From a bacterium (GTDB lineage: Bacteria > Cyanobacteriota > Vampirovibrionia > Obscuribacterales > Obscuribacteraceae), in NCBI GenBank assembly GCA_030431355.1, contig JAUIJG010000001.1, positions 1 to 40,470 on the forward strand: 40,470 nt of DNA. Direction: 5' to 3'. The notes below the pieces were generated by a model. That model searched no databases. It had not been told where the DNA came from and was given only the letters and a program-made list of their open reading frames with translations. Positions 1 to 8,743 of this stretch are shown one piece after another (positions within the stretch are counted from its first letter, which is position 1; every line of letters begins with the position of its first letter). A program made the translations under genes and the position numbers.

Positions 1-12
1 GGTTAAGTAATG

Positions 13-2769
13 CTAGGCCGTCTCCAGATCGGTTTTGTTCTCGGGCAAATAGACCTCCTGATACAGCTTCGCTCTCTGGGACAGCTTCGAACTACCGGCC
101 TTATTAGAACTATTCTGCCAGTATTCACGGGCAATTTCTATCAGACCCATGCTTCTTGCCTGTTCACCAAGGGCAAAAAGCTGCTCAGCACTGGCGTCCT
201 CATCCGCCATGGGAGGACTGGGTAAAAATGCCAGCTTCGTGCCTATAATCAGATCACCTGTGGCTTTCTTCAGCATCTGCTCGGCCTCGGCATCCCTACC
301 GGTTCTACGCAACATCACCGCGTACACGCTATGGGTCTGCCCCCGGATGATTTTCATCAAAGTTCTCTTGGTGTTATCAGAGATAGCAAGGGATTCTTTC
401 AATCTTGCTTCGGCATCACGGAAATTTTTCTGCTCAATATTCAACTTGGCATAGTCATTTAAGTAGTCCGCCTGTTTTATGGCGGAGCCGGTTTTTTTCG
501 CCAGGGCAAGAGCTTGCTTGGTCAAAGACTCCGCTTTCTCGTAATTGCCGGCGCGGGTGTTCCAGGCAGCCAGCTGGGCGATTGAATTGGCGAGATCGCC
601 GTTCAATCTGTTCTTAGGCGCAAGACTGCTTGGATTGTTGGACAGAGCGAGAGCCTCGGTTCTATATTTAAAGGACTTCTCTAATAAAGGCTCAACTTCA
701 ATCAGTCGCTCCTGGCGGAACTTAAGCCTCCGCAAAGTATCCACGGAATCTCCCAGCTCAGCAAGTGCCAGAGCCCTCTGGGCAACGGTATCTTTACCGG
801 TTCCCATCTTGCTCAGAGCTTCTTCTTGACGCTTCAATTTGGACTCTAGATCAAATTCCGACTTAGCCCAGGTGGACCAGGGATTCATATCTATACTCGG
901 TCTGGCCCGCCAGCGCTCGCTTATGGCTCGCTTTTCATGACCCATTTTCTTAAACACTCTGGCAAGCAGACTGTGATAATACGGTTGGCTATTAATTCTC
1001 AGGGCGAGAGCCATATCTATCAAAGCGTACTTGACCTTATTCTCTCCAAGATAAGCCCGCGCTCTTCCTGCGTAGAACCTATCATCGGACTTATTCAATT
1101 TAATCGCCTGGGAAAAATCCTTCCCCGCCTTACCAAACTCTTTCTTGGCCAGATATGCGTTACCACGCCAGTAGTAGCCCTCCGAGGAAATCGGGCAGAG
1201 ACGGATTACTTCAGAAAAGGACTGCACAGCTCCATCAAAATCTTCCATGCAGCACTGCAAGTAACCTTTGTCGCGATATGCCTGGGCATTGTCAGGATCA
1301 ATTTTGATCACTTCGTCAGCAACCTTGATGTCTTTACTGATCAGCTCAGGGTCCCTGACTTTGGAAGGCACGGAATGTTTGAGAAGGTTCTCTGCTCTTC
1401 TTATTTTGTAGGATGTCGTCTTTCCATGGCGAACCATACCAAGTCCGTCGGAGAACATGGTGGCAGCCCGATACTCCGGCTTTATCGCCACATGACCTAT
1501 GTTGTTGATGTAGCCGTAAGCACCATCTATTTCTGCTGTTCTCAGTCCGTCACTTAGCTCGCCAATCTCTCCAAAATTGAACGGTGCCACCGTAGAACCA
1601 TCCTTGCCGACCAGGCCGAAACGGTACTCAGGATAGGAGAAATATCCAGGAGATAATGGCGTTGTGGACATATCAAATGTATCGGTGGCGCCCTGACGCC
1701 TTGAAATCACATAGCCGGAGTTAAACTTGGTGATGGTGGCAAAAGAGTCTTTGATCGGAGAGACATCCCGGGCACAGACAGCCACACCACTCTTGAAACC
1801 GCTCCATACTGAGCTGAACTGGGGCTTTATTGCCCACTTGCCCCGGTTGTCGATGAACCCCCAGAGCTTGCCTTCTCTGGCCGCTGCCAATCCATTTTGA
1901 AAATCCTGAGCTTCTTCCAATTCAGGTTTAATTACAACTTTTCCAAATTTGTCTATGTAGCCCCACTTCCCGTCTAGCTGGATAGCTGCCAGTCCTTCAG
2001 AGAAAGATCGAGCCCTCTGACAATCAGGCTCCAATTTTGTTTTCCCTGTCTTGTCTATGAAGAAGTACTTGTCTTCATCTCTGACGAGGGCGAGACCATC
2101 TTCAAAAGGGGAAGCGGCTGTGAATGCCGGCTTGATTACAAAGTTTCCGGTTCTATCTATAAATCCGGCCTTGCGAGAACGAACTATAGCAAGTAAGGCT
2201 TTGCTTGCTCCGCTCATCTTCTTGCCGCTATCTTTATCAAGAATCTTGTTGGCTGTCTCCTGAACCCTTTTGGGAAATTCTTTAGAGCCTTTTTTGACAT
2301 AGACCACTGCGAGGCCGTTCTTGAAATCACCGGCGGTGGCAAACCTCGGCTTGATCACCAGACTGCCTTTGGTGTTGGTGTACCCCCAGTCTTCCTTTAT
2401 TTTGACCGGGGCCAGACCTTCGGAAAAATCTCTAGCGAGTTTATACCGTGCTCCGATTTTCAGCGTCCCTTCCCGATCTATAAAACCCCATTCCTCGCCC
2501 AACAAAATAGGAGCAAGTCCTTCAGAGAACGGTCTTGCCGAGTGGAACAGATAAGGTATAGCCCTCTCCCCTTTCTTATTAATGAACTCGAAAGTAGGAG
2601 GCGCCTGAACTCTAACTCTATGGCTGCTGAGCGCGTCGGCATCTAGAAACAACGATTCAGTGGGCAGTAAAAAGCTAGCCAATAGCAGTGAGGCGAGAAA
2701 TTTTCTGGCAGCAGAATTTGCCTTGATAGACTTAAAGGGCTCAATTAAATAAAGGTTCATGGTCCTCAC
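13..2769 (-). CDS. Exported WG-repeat / TPR protein
   Basis: The function is unknown. An N-terminal hydrophobic stretch (about residues 22-42, after KSIKANSAARK) looks like a signal peptide, so the protein probably acts outside the cytoplasm. Residues about 55-470 hold roughly eight WG (KWG) repeats of the form 'F-x-x-GLA...WGFIDxxGxxxIKPxF'. These are followed by three canonical TPRs (about 495-600, e.g. AYRDKGYLQCCMEDFDGAVQ) and further TPR-like helices to the C-terminus. WG repeats are thought to form beta-propeller-like binding surfaces and TPRs bind proteins; the combination suggests an envelope scaffold (inference). The GTG start at 2769 overlaps the stop of the upstream M16 gene (GTGA), so the two are probably co-transcribed and coupled. 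An ATG at 2760, preceded by GAGG, is an equally possible start. The stop is at 13-15, so the gene is complete. Confidence 0.8.
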   Translation of the reverse strand: MRTMNLYLIEPFKSIKANSAARKFLASLLLASFLLPTESLFLDADALSSHRVRVQAPPTFEFINKKGERAIPYLFHSARPFSEGLAPILLGEEWGFIDREGTLKIGARYKLARDFSEGLAPVKIKEDWGYTNTKGSLVIKPRFATAGDFKNGLAVVYVKKGSKEFPKRVQETANKILDKDSGKKMSGASKALLAIVRSRKAGFIDRTGNFVIKPAFTAASPFEDGLALVRDEDKYFFIDKTGKTKLEPDCQRARSFSEGLAAIQLDGKWGYIDKFGKVVIKPELEEAQDFQNGLAAAREGKLWGFIDNRGKWAIKPQFSSVWSGFKSGVAVCARDVSPIKDSFATITKFNSGYVISRRQGATDTFDMSTTPLSPGYFSYPEYRFGLVGKDGSTVAPFNFGEIGELSDGLRTAEIDGAYGYINNIGHVAIKPEYRAATMFSDGLGMVRHGKTTSYKIRRAENLLKHSVPSKVRDPELISKDIKVADEVIKIDPDNAQAYRDKGYLQCCMEDFDGAVQSFSEVIRLCPISSEGYYWRGNAYLAKKEFGKAGKDFSQAIKLNKSDDRFYAGRARAYLGENKVKYALIDMALALRINSQPYYHSLLARVFKKMGHEKRAISERWRARPSIDMNPWSTWAKSEFDLESKLKRQEEALSKMGTGKDTVAQRALALAELGDSVDTLRRLKFRQERLIEVEPLLEKSFKYRTEALALSNNPSSLAPKNRLNGDLANSIAQLAAWNTRAGNYEKAESLTKQALALAKKTGSAIKQADYLNDYAKLNIEQKNFRDAEARLKESLAISDNTKRTLMKIIRGQTHSVYAVMLRRTGRDAEAEQMLKKATGDLIIGTKLAFLPSPPMADEDASAEQLFALGEQARSMGLIEIAREYWQNSSNKAGSSKLSQRAKLYQEVYLPENKTDLETA

Positions 2770-5651
2770 TTTTTCTCTGTTTTGTTCTTACCGCCCGACC
2801 CGCCAGGAAGTGTTCCCGACATGGCAGTTACCGAGCGCTCACTGATATCAAAGTATCTTTTTATAGCCTTATTTACTTCCTGCCGACTCACTTTATAAAG
2901 GTTCTTAGAGTAGTTATCTATGTAAGAAAGGTCCACTCCGGCAGCTTCATAGAGGGTAAGTCGTCCGGCTATCTTTTGAGGTGAGCGAAGATAGACAGAG
3001 TAAGTGCCGCTCAAATGAGCTTTCTCCGTAGCCAGTTCAGACTCGGTGATACCGGATTTGACATAATCGCTCACTATCTTCTTTACGATGGAGTTCGCTC
3101 TTTCAAGATTGACCGGATTGACAGAGTATTTTATGTACCAGGGACCGTTCGGCACTGTGGGATCATCTATCACCGAATAGATGCCGTAGGTGAGTCCATA
3201 CTTGTCTCTCACCGGAGCAAGGCGACAAGCAAAACTGTCGTATCCAAGCGCGGCATTTGCTAAGACGCAGGCATAGTAGTCTTCGGAATCAAAATTTACT
3301 GGAAGTGTTTTAGCCACCCTGATGTCGACATTGGCTTTATCAGGAATGGATACACTCTTAGTCAGAGACTTTTCCAGGATGACAACTTCGTTTTCCGCAG
3401 TTTGGCGCTCTTTTAGCTCACCCTTCTGCCAGGAACCAAGGTGTTTCCTCACCAGCTTGAGCACATCCTCGTGTTCCACCGCACCCACAAAAGAGATAAC
3501 CGTCTGTCCAGCTGTGTAGTTCTGCCGGTGAAACCGCTTGAGGTCTTCCGCTTTCAGCTTGTCCAGTTCACTGACTAAGTCCGAAAACTTCTTCTGGTAG
3601 AAGGGACTCCCGGGTTTGTAGAGGGAACGAAGCATCAAATTCCAGGACAGATCATCTGTATCCGCCATGCTCTCTTTGAGATCGGACTTCCTCAAATTGG
3701 TTTCCAGTTTCAACTCTTTTGCCGAGAATAGCGGCTCTTTCAAAACCGAAGAGAGAACCTTCAAATATCTTGGCAGATCTTCTTTAACGACATGGCTATC
3801 GAATTCTGACCAGAATGTATCCGGCTCAAAATCCAGATCACACCCCATCATCTCTAGCTCATCAGCCAGGGCTTCTTTACTGAACGACTTAGACCCCGAG
3901 GTCATTAGTGACGCGACAAAATAAGGGACCTGGGACTTGTCCACGCTGGTCTTATCGTCTCCGGCTTTGATCTTGCCTGAGATTGCCACGGTTGTGCTTT
4001 CGGGAATATTCAAACTGAGAACTGTCAATCCATTTGGTAACACTGACCGCTCCACCCGGGAGGCGATGTCGATACTTACAGATTTTGCCGAACTTATTGA
4101 ACTTGCCGATTTATCAGGTGAACTATTAACAGATTCGACAATGGTATCGGATTTGGTTACATCTTTCGACTTTCCATTATCCGCCCCTGCAGAAGAAGCA
4201 GTCTTTGTATCCTTTGCTGCAGCCGACCCAGCCTTCTTCTTAGCGATAGACTTACTATCTTTGCGCGGATAATAATATCCCGTGGTGCTGTTATCTTCGG
4301 AAAAATACTTTTTCGCTACAGCCATAACATCTTCGGCAGTTACTTTCTCCAGATGTTCAGGATAGTCGACAAACCATCTCCAGTTGGCCACCGCAAGAGC
4401 TTCGGTCAAATACATAGAAAAGCCGAGTGGATCGGCTGTGGTCAATCGAATACTTTTGGTTATTGCTGCTTTCGCCTTCTTCAATTCATCCTTGCTCACA
4501 GGTTTCTCTTTCAACTCTTTGAGCGCACTTTTGAGGAGACTCTCCAATTTTTCAAGCTTCAAAGACTTACCTGAGCTGCCAGACTGAGCCGAGAGGACAA
4601 ACAATCCCGGGTCCTTCAATGAATAATTGGATGCATCCACGAAAGACGCCTTACCTGTGCCGATGAACATTTTGTAGAGACGGCTCGACTTTCTGGAGCT
4701 GTCTCCAAGAACGTGCTCCAGAACATCCAGAGCGTAAGTGTCTTTGTCCATGCACCGGGGTATATGATAGCCCAGCACCATTCGCGGAACATCGGTCCCA
4801 CGGCGAACAACAAATCTTCTCTCTCCCTCCTGGGCAGGCTCTTCCGTGTAAACATCCGGAAATGGGGTCTTTGAGCGAGGAATACCAGAGAATTTATCCT
4901 CGATCATCTTAAGGACTTTGTCCCTGTCTATATCTCCTATGACAATCAGAGTTGCGTTATCCGGCCAGTAGAAGTCATCATAGAACTTTTTGAGACGGCT
5001 TATGGGCACCCCTTCCACGTCTGATCGCCATCCTATGGTCGGGTGGTGATAAGGGTGCTCGCGAAAAGCGGTGGCAAACAGATTGGTCTCCAACAATTCG
5101 TCGGGATCGTCCTCTCCCTGCTCCAGTTCATTGCGAACCACAGACATCTCGGCGTCCTTATCAGATTGCCTCAATAAAAGATTGCGCATCCGGTCAGATT
5201 CGATGTCCAGACAGAGCGAAACATGTCTTGCCGGAACCATTTCATAATAATTGGTGCGATCAAACCAGGTGGTGGCATTATTGATACCACCGACCTTTTT
5301 CAATATATCGTCGATACCGTTCTTTTTGAGAGGGTCAAATCGACTGGTTCCTTTAAACATCATGTGTTCAAGAAAGTGAGTAGCCCCGGTATAGCCCACA
5401 GCCTCATTCCGTGACCCGACATGATAAACGACGGTTGTGGCGACCACAGGAGCGGCATGGTTCTCCACCAAAAGAACTCTGAGACCGTTGGATTTGAGAC
5501 GATACTCGGAGATGCCTTTGACCGGCTGCGCGGTCACCTTCTCCAATTTTGACGATGCGGATTTGGCAAGCTTCGGCGTCTTATTCGGCATAAATTCAGT
5601 CTCTTTTGATACTGCAAAAGCGGTGGTCGTCATAACCACCGCATTTAGCAT
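2766..5651 (-). CDS. Two-lobed M16 family zinc metallopeptidase (pitrilysin/PqqL-like)
   Basis: This is a zinc peptidase of the M16 family, with two homologous halves in one chain. The N-half carries the inverted zinc motif HxxEH (H92-FL-E95-H96 counted from the ATG at 5651) and the downstream acidic ligand in VRNELEQGEDD. The C-half (from about residue 540, 'RSVLPNGLTVLSLNI') has no HxxEH, as expected for the inactive lobe. A Ser/Lys/Ala-rich linker of about 70 residues joins the halves, followed by typical M16 C-domains. The ATG at 5651 begins inside a hydrophobic stretch. The codons just upstream, read in the same frame, add a KK-containing n-region and more hydrophobic core, giving a complete signal peptide ending TTTAFA, but they offer no ATG, GTG or TTG. 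The true start is therefore probably about 5707 with a one-base indel between. It probably cleaves exported peptides; the substrate is unknown. It overlaps the WG-repeat gene downstream. Confidence 0.88.
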   Translation of the reverse strand: MLNAVVMTTTAFAVSKETEFMPNKTPKLAKSASSKLEKVTAQPVKGISEYRLKSNGLRVLLVENHAAPVVATTVVYHVGSRNEAVGYTGATHFLEHMMFKGTSRFDPLKKNGIDDILKKVGGINNATTWFDRTNYYEMVPARHVSLCLDIESDRMRNLLLRQSDKDAEMSVVRNELEQGEDDPDELLETNLFATAFREHPYHHPTIGWRSDVEGVPISRLKKFYDDFYWPDNATLIVIGDIDRDKVLKMIEDKFSGIPRSKTPFPDVYTEEPAQEGERRFVVRRGTDVPRMVLGYHIPRCMDKDTYALDVLEHVLGDSSRKSSRLYKMFIGTGKASFVDASNYSLKDPGLFVLSAQSGSSGKSLKLEKLESLLKSALKELKEKPVSKDELKKAKAAITKSIRLTTADPLGFSMYLTEALAVANWRWFVDYPEHLEKVTAEDVMAVAKKYFSEDNSTTGYYYPRKDSKSIAKKKAGSAAAKDTKTASSAGADNGKSKDVTKSDTIVESVNSSPDKSASSISSAKSVSIDIASRVERSVLPNGLTVLSLNIPESTTVAISGKIKAGDDKTSVDKSQVPYFVASLMTSGSKSFSKEALADELEMMGCDLDFEPDTFWSEFDSHVVKEDLPRYLKVLSSVLKEPLFSAKELKLETNLRKSDLKESMADTDDLSWNLMLRSLYKPGSPFYQKKFSDLVSELDKLKAEDLKRFHRQNYTAGQTVISFVGAVEHEDVLKLVRKHLGSWQKGELKERQTAENEVVILEKSLTKSVSIPDKANVDIRVAKTLPVNFDSEDYYACVLANAALGYDSFACRLAPVRDKYGLTYGIYSVIDDPTVPNGPWYIKYSVNPVNLERANSIVKKIVSDYVKSGITESELATEKAHLSGTYSVYLRSPQKIAGRLTLYEAAGVDLSYIDNYSKNLYKVSRQEVNKAIKRYFDISERSVTAMSGTLPGGSGGKNKTEKK

Positions 5652-5778
5652 CAGTATTGCTGATAAAAGGATTATTCTCGGTATCAGCGATTTCTTGTTG
5701 ACCTCATTTGTCCTCGAATTTTCTCATATATCCCCGCAGGATTACAATGTCTTACTTCCCCAGGGCCATATTCAGAAC

Positions 5779-6399
5779 CTATTCGGAGGCTTTGCCACCG
5801 GTAAGGACTTGTTTGGTCGAATTAACAGCGCCTTTGCCAGCCTCTTTGGCTGAATCGATGGCACCTTTACTGGCTGCTTTTGTGGATTCGATGGCACCCT
5901 TGCCAATCTCCCCAGCACCTTTCAAGGTTCCTTTTCCAGAGGCTTCGGTGGTTTTCAGAGCACCTTTGCCGACAGCTTTAACACTTCCGGCGGTTCCTTT
6001 TCCTGCCGATTTCGCGGCTCCTTTCAAGTCACCTTTGGCAGTATCCTTTGAACTTTTGAAAGTTCCTTTGCCCAGGGACTCAACACCTTTTATTGTGCCT
6101 TTCCCGGCTGCTTTAGTGGCTTTTACCGCACCTTTGCCGATAGCTTCAGCACCTTTCAAAGTGCCTTTCCCGGCTGCCTTGGTAGCTTTTACAGCACCTT
6201 TGCCTGCTGCTTCGGTGGCCTTGAGAGTGCCTTTGCCCGCAGCTTCAGCACCTTTAGCAGTACCCTTGACGACAGATTCAGTACCTTTTTTGAAGCCTTC
6301 AGCTCCCTTTTTCAAGAGGTTTTTGTCCGCAGCCTGTACGGCACAAACCGAAGTGGCTGCTGCTAATGCAATCAAAGTCGAAAAAAGACGTTTTCTCAT
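5779..6399 (-). CDS. Exported protein of tandem 11-residue Lys-Gly repeats
   Basis: I do not recognise a named family. Residues 1-23 are a classic signal peptide (MRKRLFSTLIALAAATSVCA, then VQA before ADKN). From about residue 44 to 198 the chain is almost entirely an 11-residue repeat of consensus GKGxxKxxxAA. The GKG (or SKG/AKG) elements start at 44, 55, 66, 77, 88, 99, 110, 121, 133, 144, 155, 166, 177 and 188, so a single step is 12. There is no Cys or Trp in the mature part, and it is rich in Lys, Ala, Gly and Thr. An 11-residue period is typical of LEA-type amphipathic helices and right-handed coiled coils. The many glycines argue for a disordered or conditionally folding chain. A cationic envelope protein is likely. 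RBS AGGAGG lies 6 bases before the ATG. The gene is 127 bp upstream of the M16 gene on the same strand. Confidence 0.75.
   Translation of the reverse strand: MRKRLFSTLIALAAATSVCAVQAADKNLLKKGAEGFKKGTESVVKGTAKGAEAAGKGTLKATEAAGKGAVKATKAAGKGTLKGAEAIGKGAVKATKAAGKGTIKGVESLGKGTFKSSKDTAKGDLKGAAKSAGKGTAGSVKAVGKGALKTTEASGKGTLKGAGEIGKGAIESTKAASKGAIDSAKEAGKGAVNSTKQVLTGGKASE
5806..6270 (-). repeat. In-frame tandem 33-bp repeats
   Basis: About thirteen imperfect 33-bp units encode the GKGxxKxxxAA repeats. Several neighbouring units are nearly identical at DNA level, for example the 'gcctttcccggctgc' stretches near 6097 and 6163. This suggests recent duplication or unequal crossing-over within the gene. 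The end units towards the C-terminus are the most diverged. Confidence 0.75.
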
Positions 6400-6494
6400 T
6401 GTTTCCTCCTGTTAGTTCATAAGAGCCATTGTGTCAAAAATTTTGAATCGACGCCACTTGACAATCCTTTTTGCCTTTATGTGCTTAAAACAAG

Positions 6495-6516
6495 AGATCT
6501 ATCCTGGAGATCTATC
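6495..6516. repeat. Short direct repeat AGATCTATC x2 in the divergent intergenic region
   Basis: AGATCTATC occurs at 6495-6503 and again at 6508-6516, a centre spacing of 13 bp. It lies in the 284-bp region between the divergently transcribed Lys-Gly repeat gene and the M20 peptidase gene. It could be a regulator site, but the evidence is only the repeat itself. Confidence 0.3.
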
Positions 6517-6549
6517 AAAATCATCCTAGTCCCCGAGTTCCTGCTTTCC

Positions 6550-6578
6550 TTGTAATTTGCCGGGGCAATGGATATAGT
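6550..6578 (+). promoter_or_regulatory. Candidate sigma-70 promoter for the M20 peptidase gene
   Basis: TTGTAA (6550-6555), a 17-bp spacer and TATAGT (6573-6578) match the -35/-10 consensus at 4/6 and 5/6. This would give a leader of about 97 nt before the ATG at 6684. Confidence 0.4.
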
Positions 6579-6683
6579 TTAGTCTTTCCGGCAGACGCAG
6601 CCAGAGCCTCAGGCTTGATCGACAAGCTCTATGTGAACACGCCGGCAGCTATTCACGAGTTTATATATATAAAGGATAGGTAA

Positions 6684-8177
6684 ATGCTCCTTTTCACTAG
6701 ACCGCTTACCACGCTACTAATTTCAAGTTTGCTGTCCCTCAGTCTGTCACCCGCCCTGGCAGCCCCCGGCCAGGTTAACTCCCGAAATGTAGCTCTTGCC
6801 TCTTCCGAATCAGATAAGAAGAGTGAAAAGAGCGAACTGTCCGGAAATTCCAGTAAAGAAGACTTCGGCGAAATGGCGTTAAAAGTACTCTCCGAATATC
6901 TAAAGATAGATACCACGGTTCCTCCCGGCAATGAAACCCGCGGTGCCAAATATCTGAAGTCGGTCCTGGAAAAAGAAGGAATAAAGGCCGAGCTCTTTGA
7001 GACAGCACCGGGCAGATCAATTGTTTATGCCCGTCTTAAGGGAAACGGCAAGAAAAAAGGCGTGATCCTGCTCAACCACATTGATGTGGTTCCAGCGGAA
7101 GCTAAAGACTGGAAACACCCTCCCTTCAGCGGTGAAGTGCATGACGGAGAATTGTGGGGTCGCGGCGCCATAGACATGAAGAGCATGGGAGTCATAGAAC
7201 TTGTGGCGATGATCATGCTCAAAAGATCCGGGGTAGAGTTGGACAGGGACATAATATTTCTCGGCACTCCCGATGAAGAAGTTGGTGGCGAATTCGGTGC
7301 AGGCTGGTTTCAAAAGAACAAACCGGAAATCATTAAGTCGGCAGAGTTTCTGCTTAACGAAGGATTTCCCATAGAAGCAAATGAAAAAGGAGAGGCAAAA
7401 TACTGGGGTGTTGACTTCGCGGAAAAGTCGGTGCTCTGGCTTGAGCTATCCGCCGAAGGACCGGCTGGACACGCATCCATGCCAATACCCGGCTCAGCCA
7501 CTTACCGCCTGGTGCGCGCTCTAAAGAATGTGGAAGGAGTCGGAGCCAATTTCAAGTTGCTTCCTGAGGTTGAGGAGTACTTCACGAACATTGCCGACAC
7601 CGAAGATGAAGCGACTAAGAAAATCTACTCGGATATCGCCCATTCAATAAAGAATAAGAAGCACACGGACAGGATTCTCTCCGATCTTCTGAAGTCTTCA
7701 ATGCTCAGAAACACTATCTCTTTGACAGTGATGAAAGCCGGATACAAGACCAATGTAATTCCAGCGCTGGCGATGGCACAACTTGATTGCAGATTGCTAC
7801 CCGGAGTCAAAAAAGACGAATTTATCTCATGGATAAAAGAGATTATCAACGATCCTACTATCAAAATAAAAGTTTTGGAATGGAACAAATCGGATCCATC
7901 TCGCATGGATACAGACATGGTCAAAGCGATCAAATCAGTTGCCCGAGAAGAAGACTCAAAAGTGCCGGTAGTACCGGTGATAGTACCATGGTTCACAGAC
8001 TCTCACTGGTTTAGAGAACTAGGTGTGCAGGCCTATGGATTTCAACCTTTTGAAGTAGACAAAGAACACTTCGCCACCATGCATGGCAAGGACGAAAGAA
8101 TTCCGGTACGCTCCCTGAAAAGAGGAGTGGACAGGATGTACAAGATATTACTCAAAGTAGCCACCAGCGTAAACTAA
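6684..8177 (+). CDS. Exported M20 family metallopeptidase (carboxypeptidase/deacylase type)
   Basis: This is a di-zinc exopeptidase or amide hydrolase of the M20/M25/M40 family. Residues 1-27 form a signal peptide (hydrophobic core LLISSLLSLSLSPALA), so the enzyme is exported. Visible catalytic elements are H132-x-D134 (NHIDVVP), the bridging Asp D164 (WGRGAIDMKS), the general base and ligand pair E198-E199 (TPDEEVGG) and a C-terminal zinc His in 'ATMHGKDERI'. A dimerisation (lid) domain lies between. The length of 497 aa fits the carboxypeptidase S-like branch. The ATG is preceded by AAAGGATAGG. The stop overlaps the Nudix gene start by one base (TAATG), indicating a two-gene operon. The substrate cannot be told from sequence; a dipeptide or N-acyl amino acid is likely. 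Confidence 0.88.
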   Translation: MLLFTRPLTTLLISSLLSLSLSPALAAPGQVNSRNVALASSESDKKSEKSELSGNSSKEDFGEMALKVLSEYLKIDTTVPPGNETRGAKYLKSVLEKEGIKAELFETAPGRSIVYARLKGNGKKKGVILLNHIDVVPAEAKDWKHPPFSGEVHDGELWGRGAIDMKSMGVIELVAMIMLKRSGVELDRDIIFLGTPDEEVGGEFGAGWFQKNKPEIIKSAEFLLNEGFPIEANEKGEAKYWGVDFAEKSVLWLELSAEGPAGHASMPIPGSATYRLVRALKNVEGVGANFKLLPEVEEYFTNIADTEDEATKKIYSDIAHSIKNKKHTDRILSDLLKSSMLRNTISLTVMKAGYKTNVIPALAMAQLDCRLLPGVKKDEFISWIKEIINDPTIKIKVLEWNKSDPSRMDTDMVKAIKSVAREEDSKVPVVPVIVPWFTDSHWFRELGVQAYGFQPFEVDKEHFATMHGKDERIPVRSLKRGVDRMYKILLKVATSVN

Positions 8178-8743
8178 TGGAAGATCTAATGGAAGCTAAT
8201 CCCTGGCAGATAACGGAAACACGAGAGATCTATGATAATCCATGGATAACTGTTCGGGAAGACCAGGTGGTCAGACCGGACGGAGAGCCCGGGATCTATG
8301 GAGTTTTGCACTTCAAAAATATGGCCATCGGTGTTCTGCCCATCGAAAAAGACGGAAGCATCTACCTGGTCGGCCAGTACCGCTATCCGTTGGAGAGTTA
8401 TTCCTGGGAAATCCCGGAAGGGGGTTGCCCGGAGGATGAAGATCCCCTTGAAGCGGCGAAAAGAGAGTTGTTAGAGGAGACTGGTCTGACCGCAGCGAAC
8501 TGGGAATACTCCGGCTCTGCTTATCTTTCTAACTCGGTATCGGATGAAGTGGCACATTGGTACGTGGCCACCGATCTCACCCAGGGAGAAGCCCAACCGG
8601 AGGGAACAGAAGACTTAATTGTCAGACGTTTGTCTTTTAAAGACGCGTTGGCAATGGTCATGGCCGGAGACATAACTGACTCATTGTCGGTAATGGCTAT
8701 CCAGAACTACGCACTAAGGGCGCTGACTTCCGCCTCAAGATAG
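8177..8743 (+). CDS. Nudix hydrolase, ADP-ribose pyrophosphatase-like
   Basis: It hydrolyses a nucleoside diphosphate linked to another moiety; ADP-ribose or a nucleotide sugar is the likely substrate. The complete 23-residue Nudix box GX5EX7REUXEEXGU is at residues 82-104 (GGCPEDE...RELLEETGL), carrying the Mg-binding glutamates. The preceding 'VGQYRYPLESYSWEIPEGG' is typical of the ADP-ribose pyrophosphatase (NudF-like) branch. The length of 188 aa fits. The first ATG overlaps the M20 stop. A second in-frame ATG at 8189 has GGAAG six bases upstream and may be the true start. The last 9 bp overlap the convergent gene at 8735. Confidence 0.88.
   Translation: MEDLMEANPWQITETREIYDNPWITVREDQVVRPDGEPGIYGVLHFKNMAIGVLPIEKDGSIYLVGQYRYPLESYSWEIPEGGCPEDEDPLEAAKRELLEETGLTAANWEYSGSAYLSNSVSDEVAHWYVATDLTQGEAQPEGTEDLIVRRLSFKDALAMVMAGDITDSLSVMAIQNYALRALTSASR

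Noticed and set aside
5708..6415. Long plus-strand ORF opposite the Lys-Gly repeat gene
   Set aside because: It is an antisense shadow of the repeat gene. The minus frame has a signal peptide and RBS; the plus frame is a Pro/Ala/Phe-rich repeat with no start signal.
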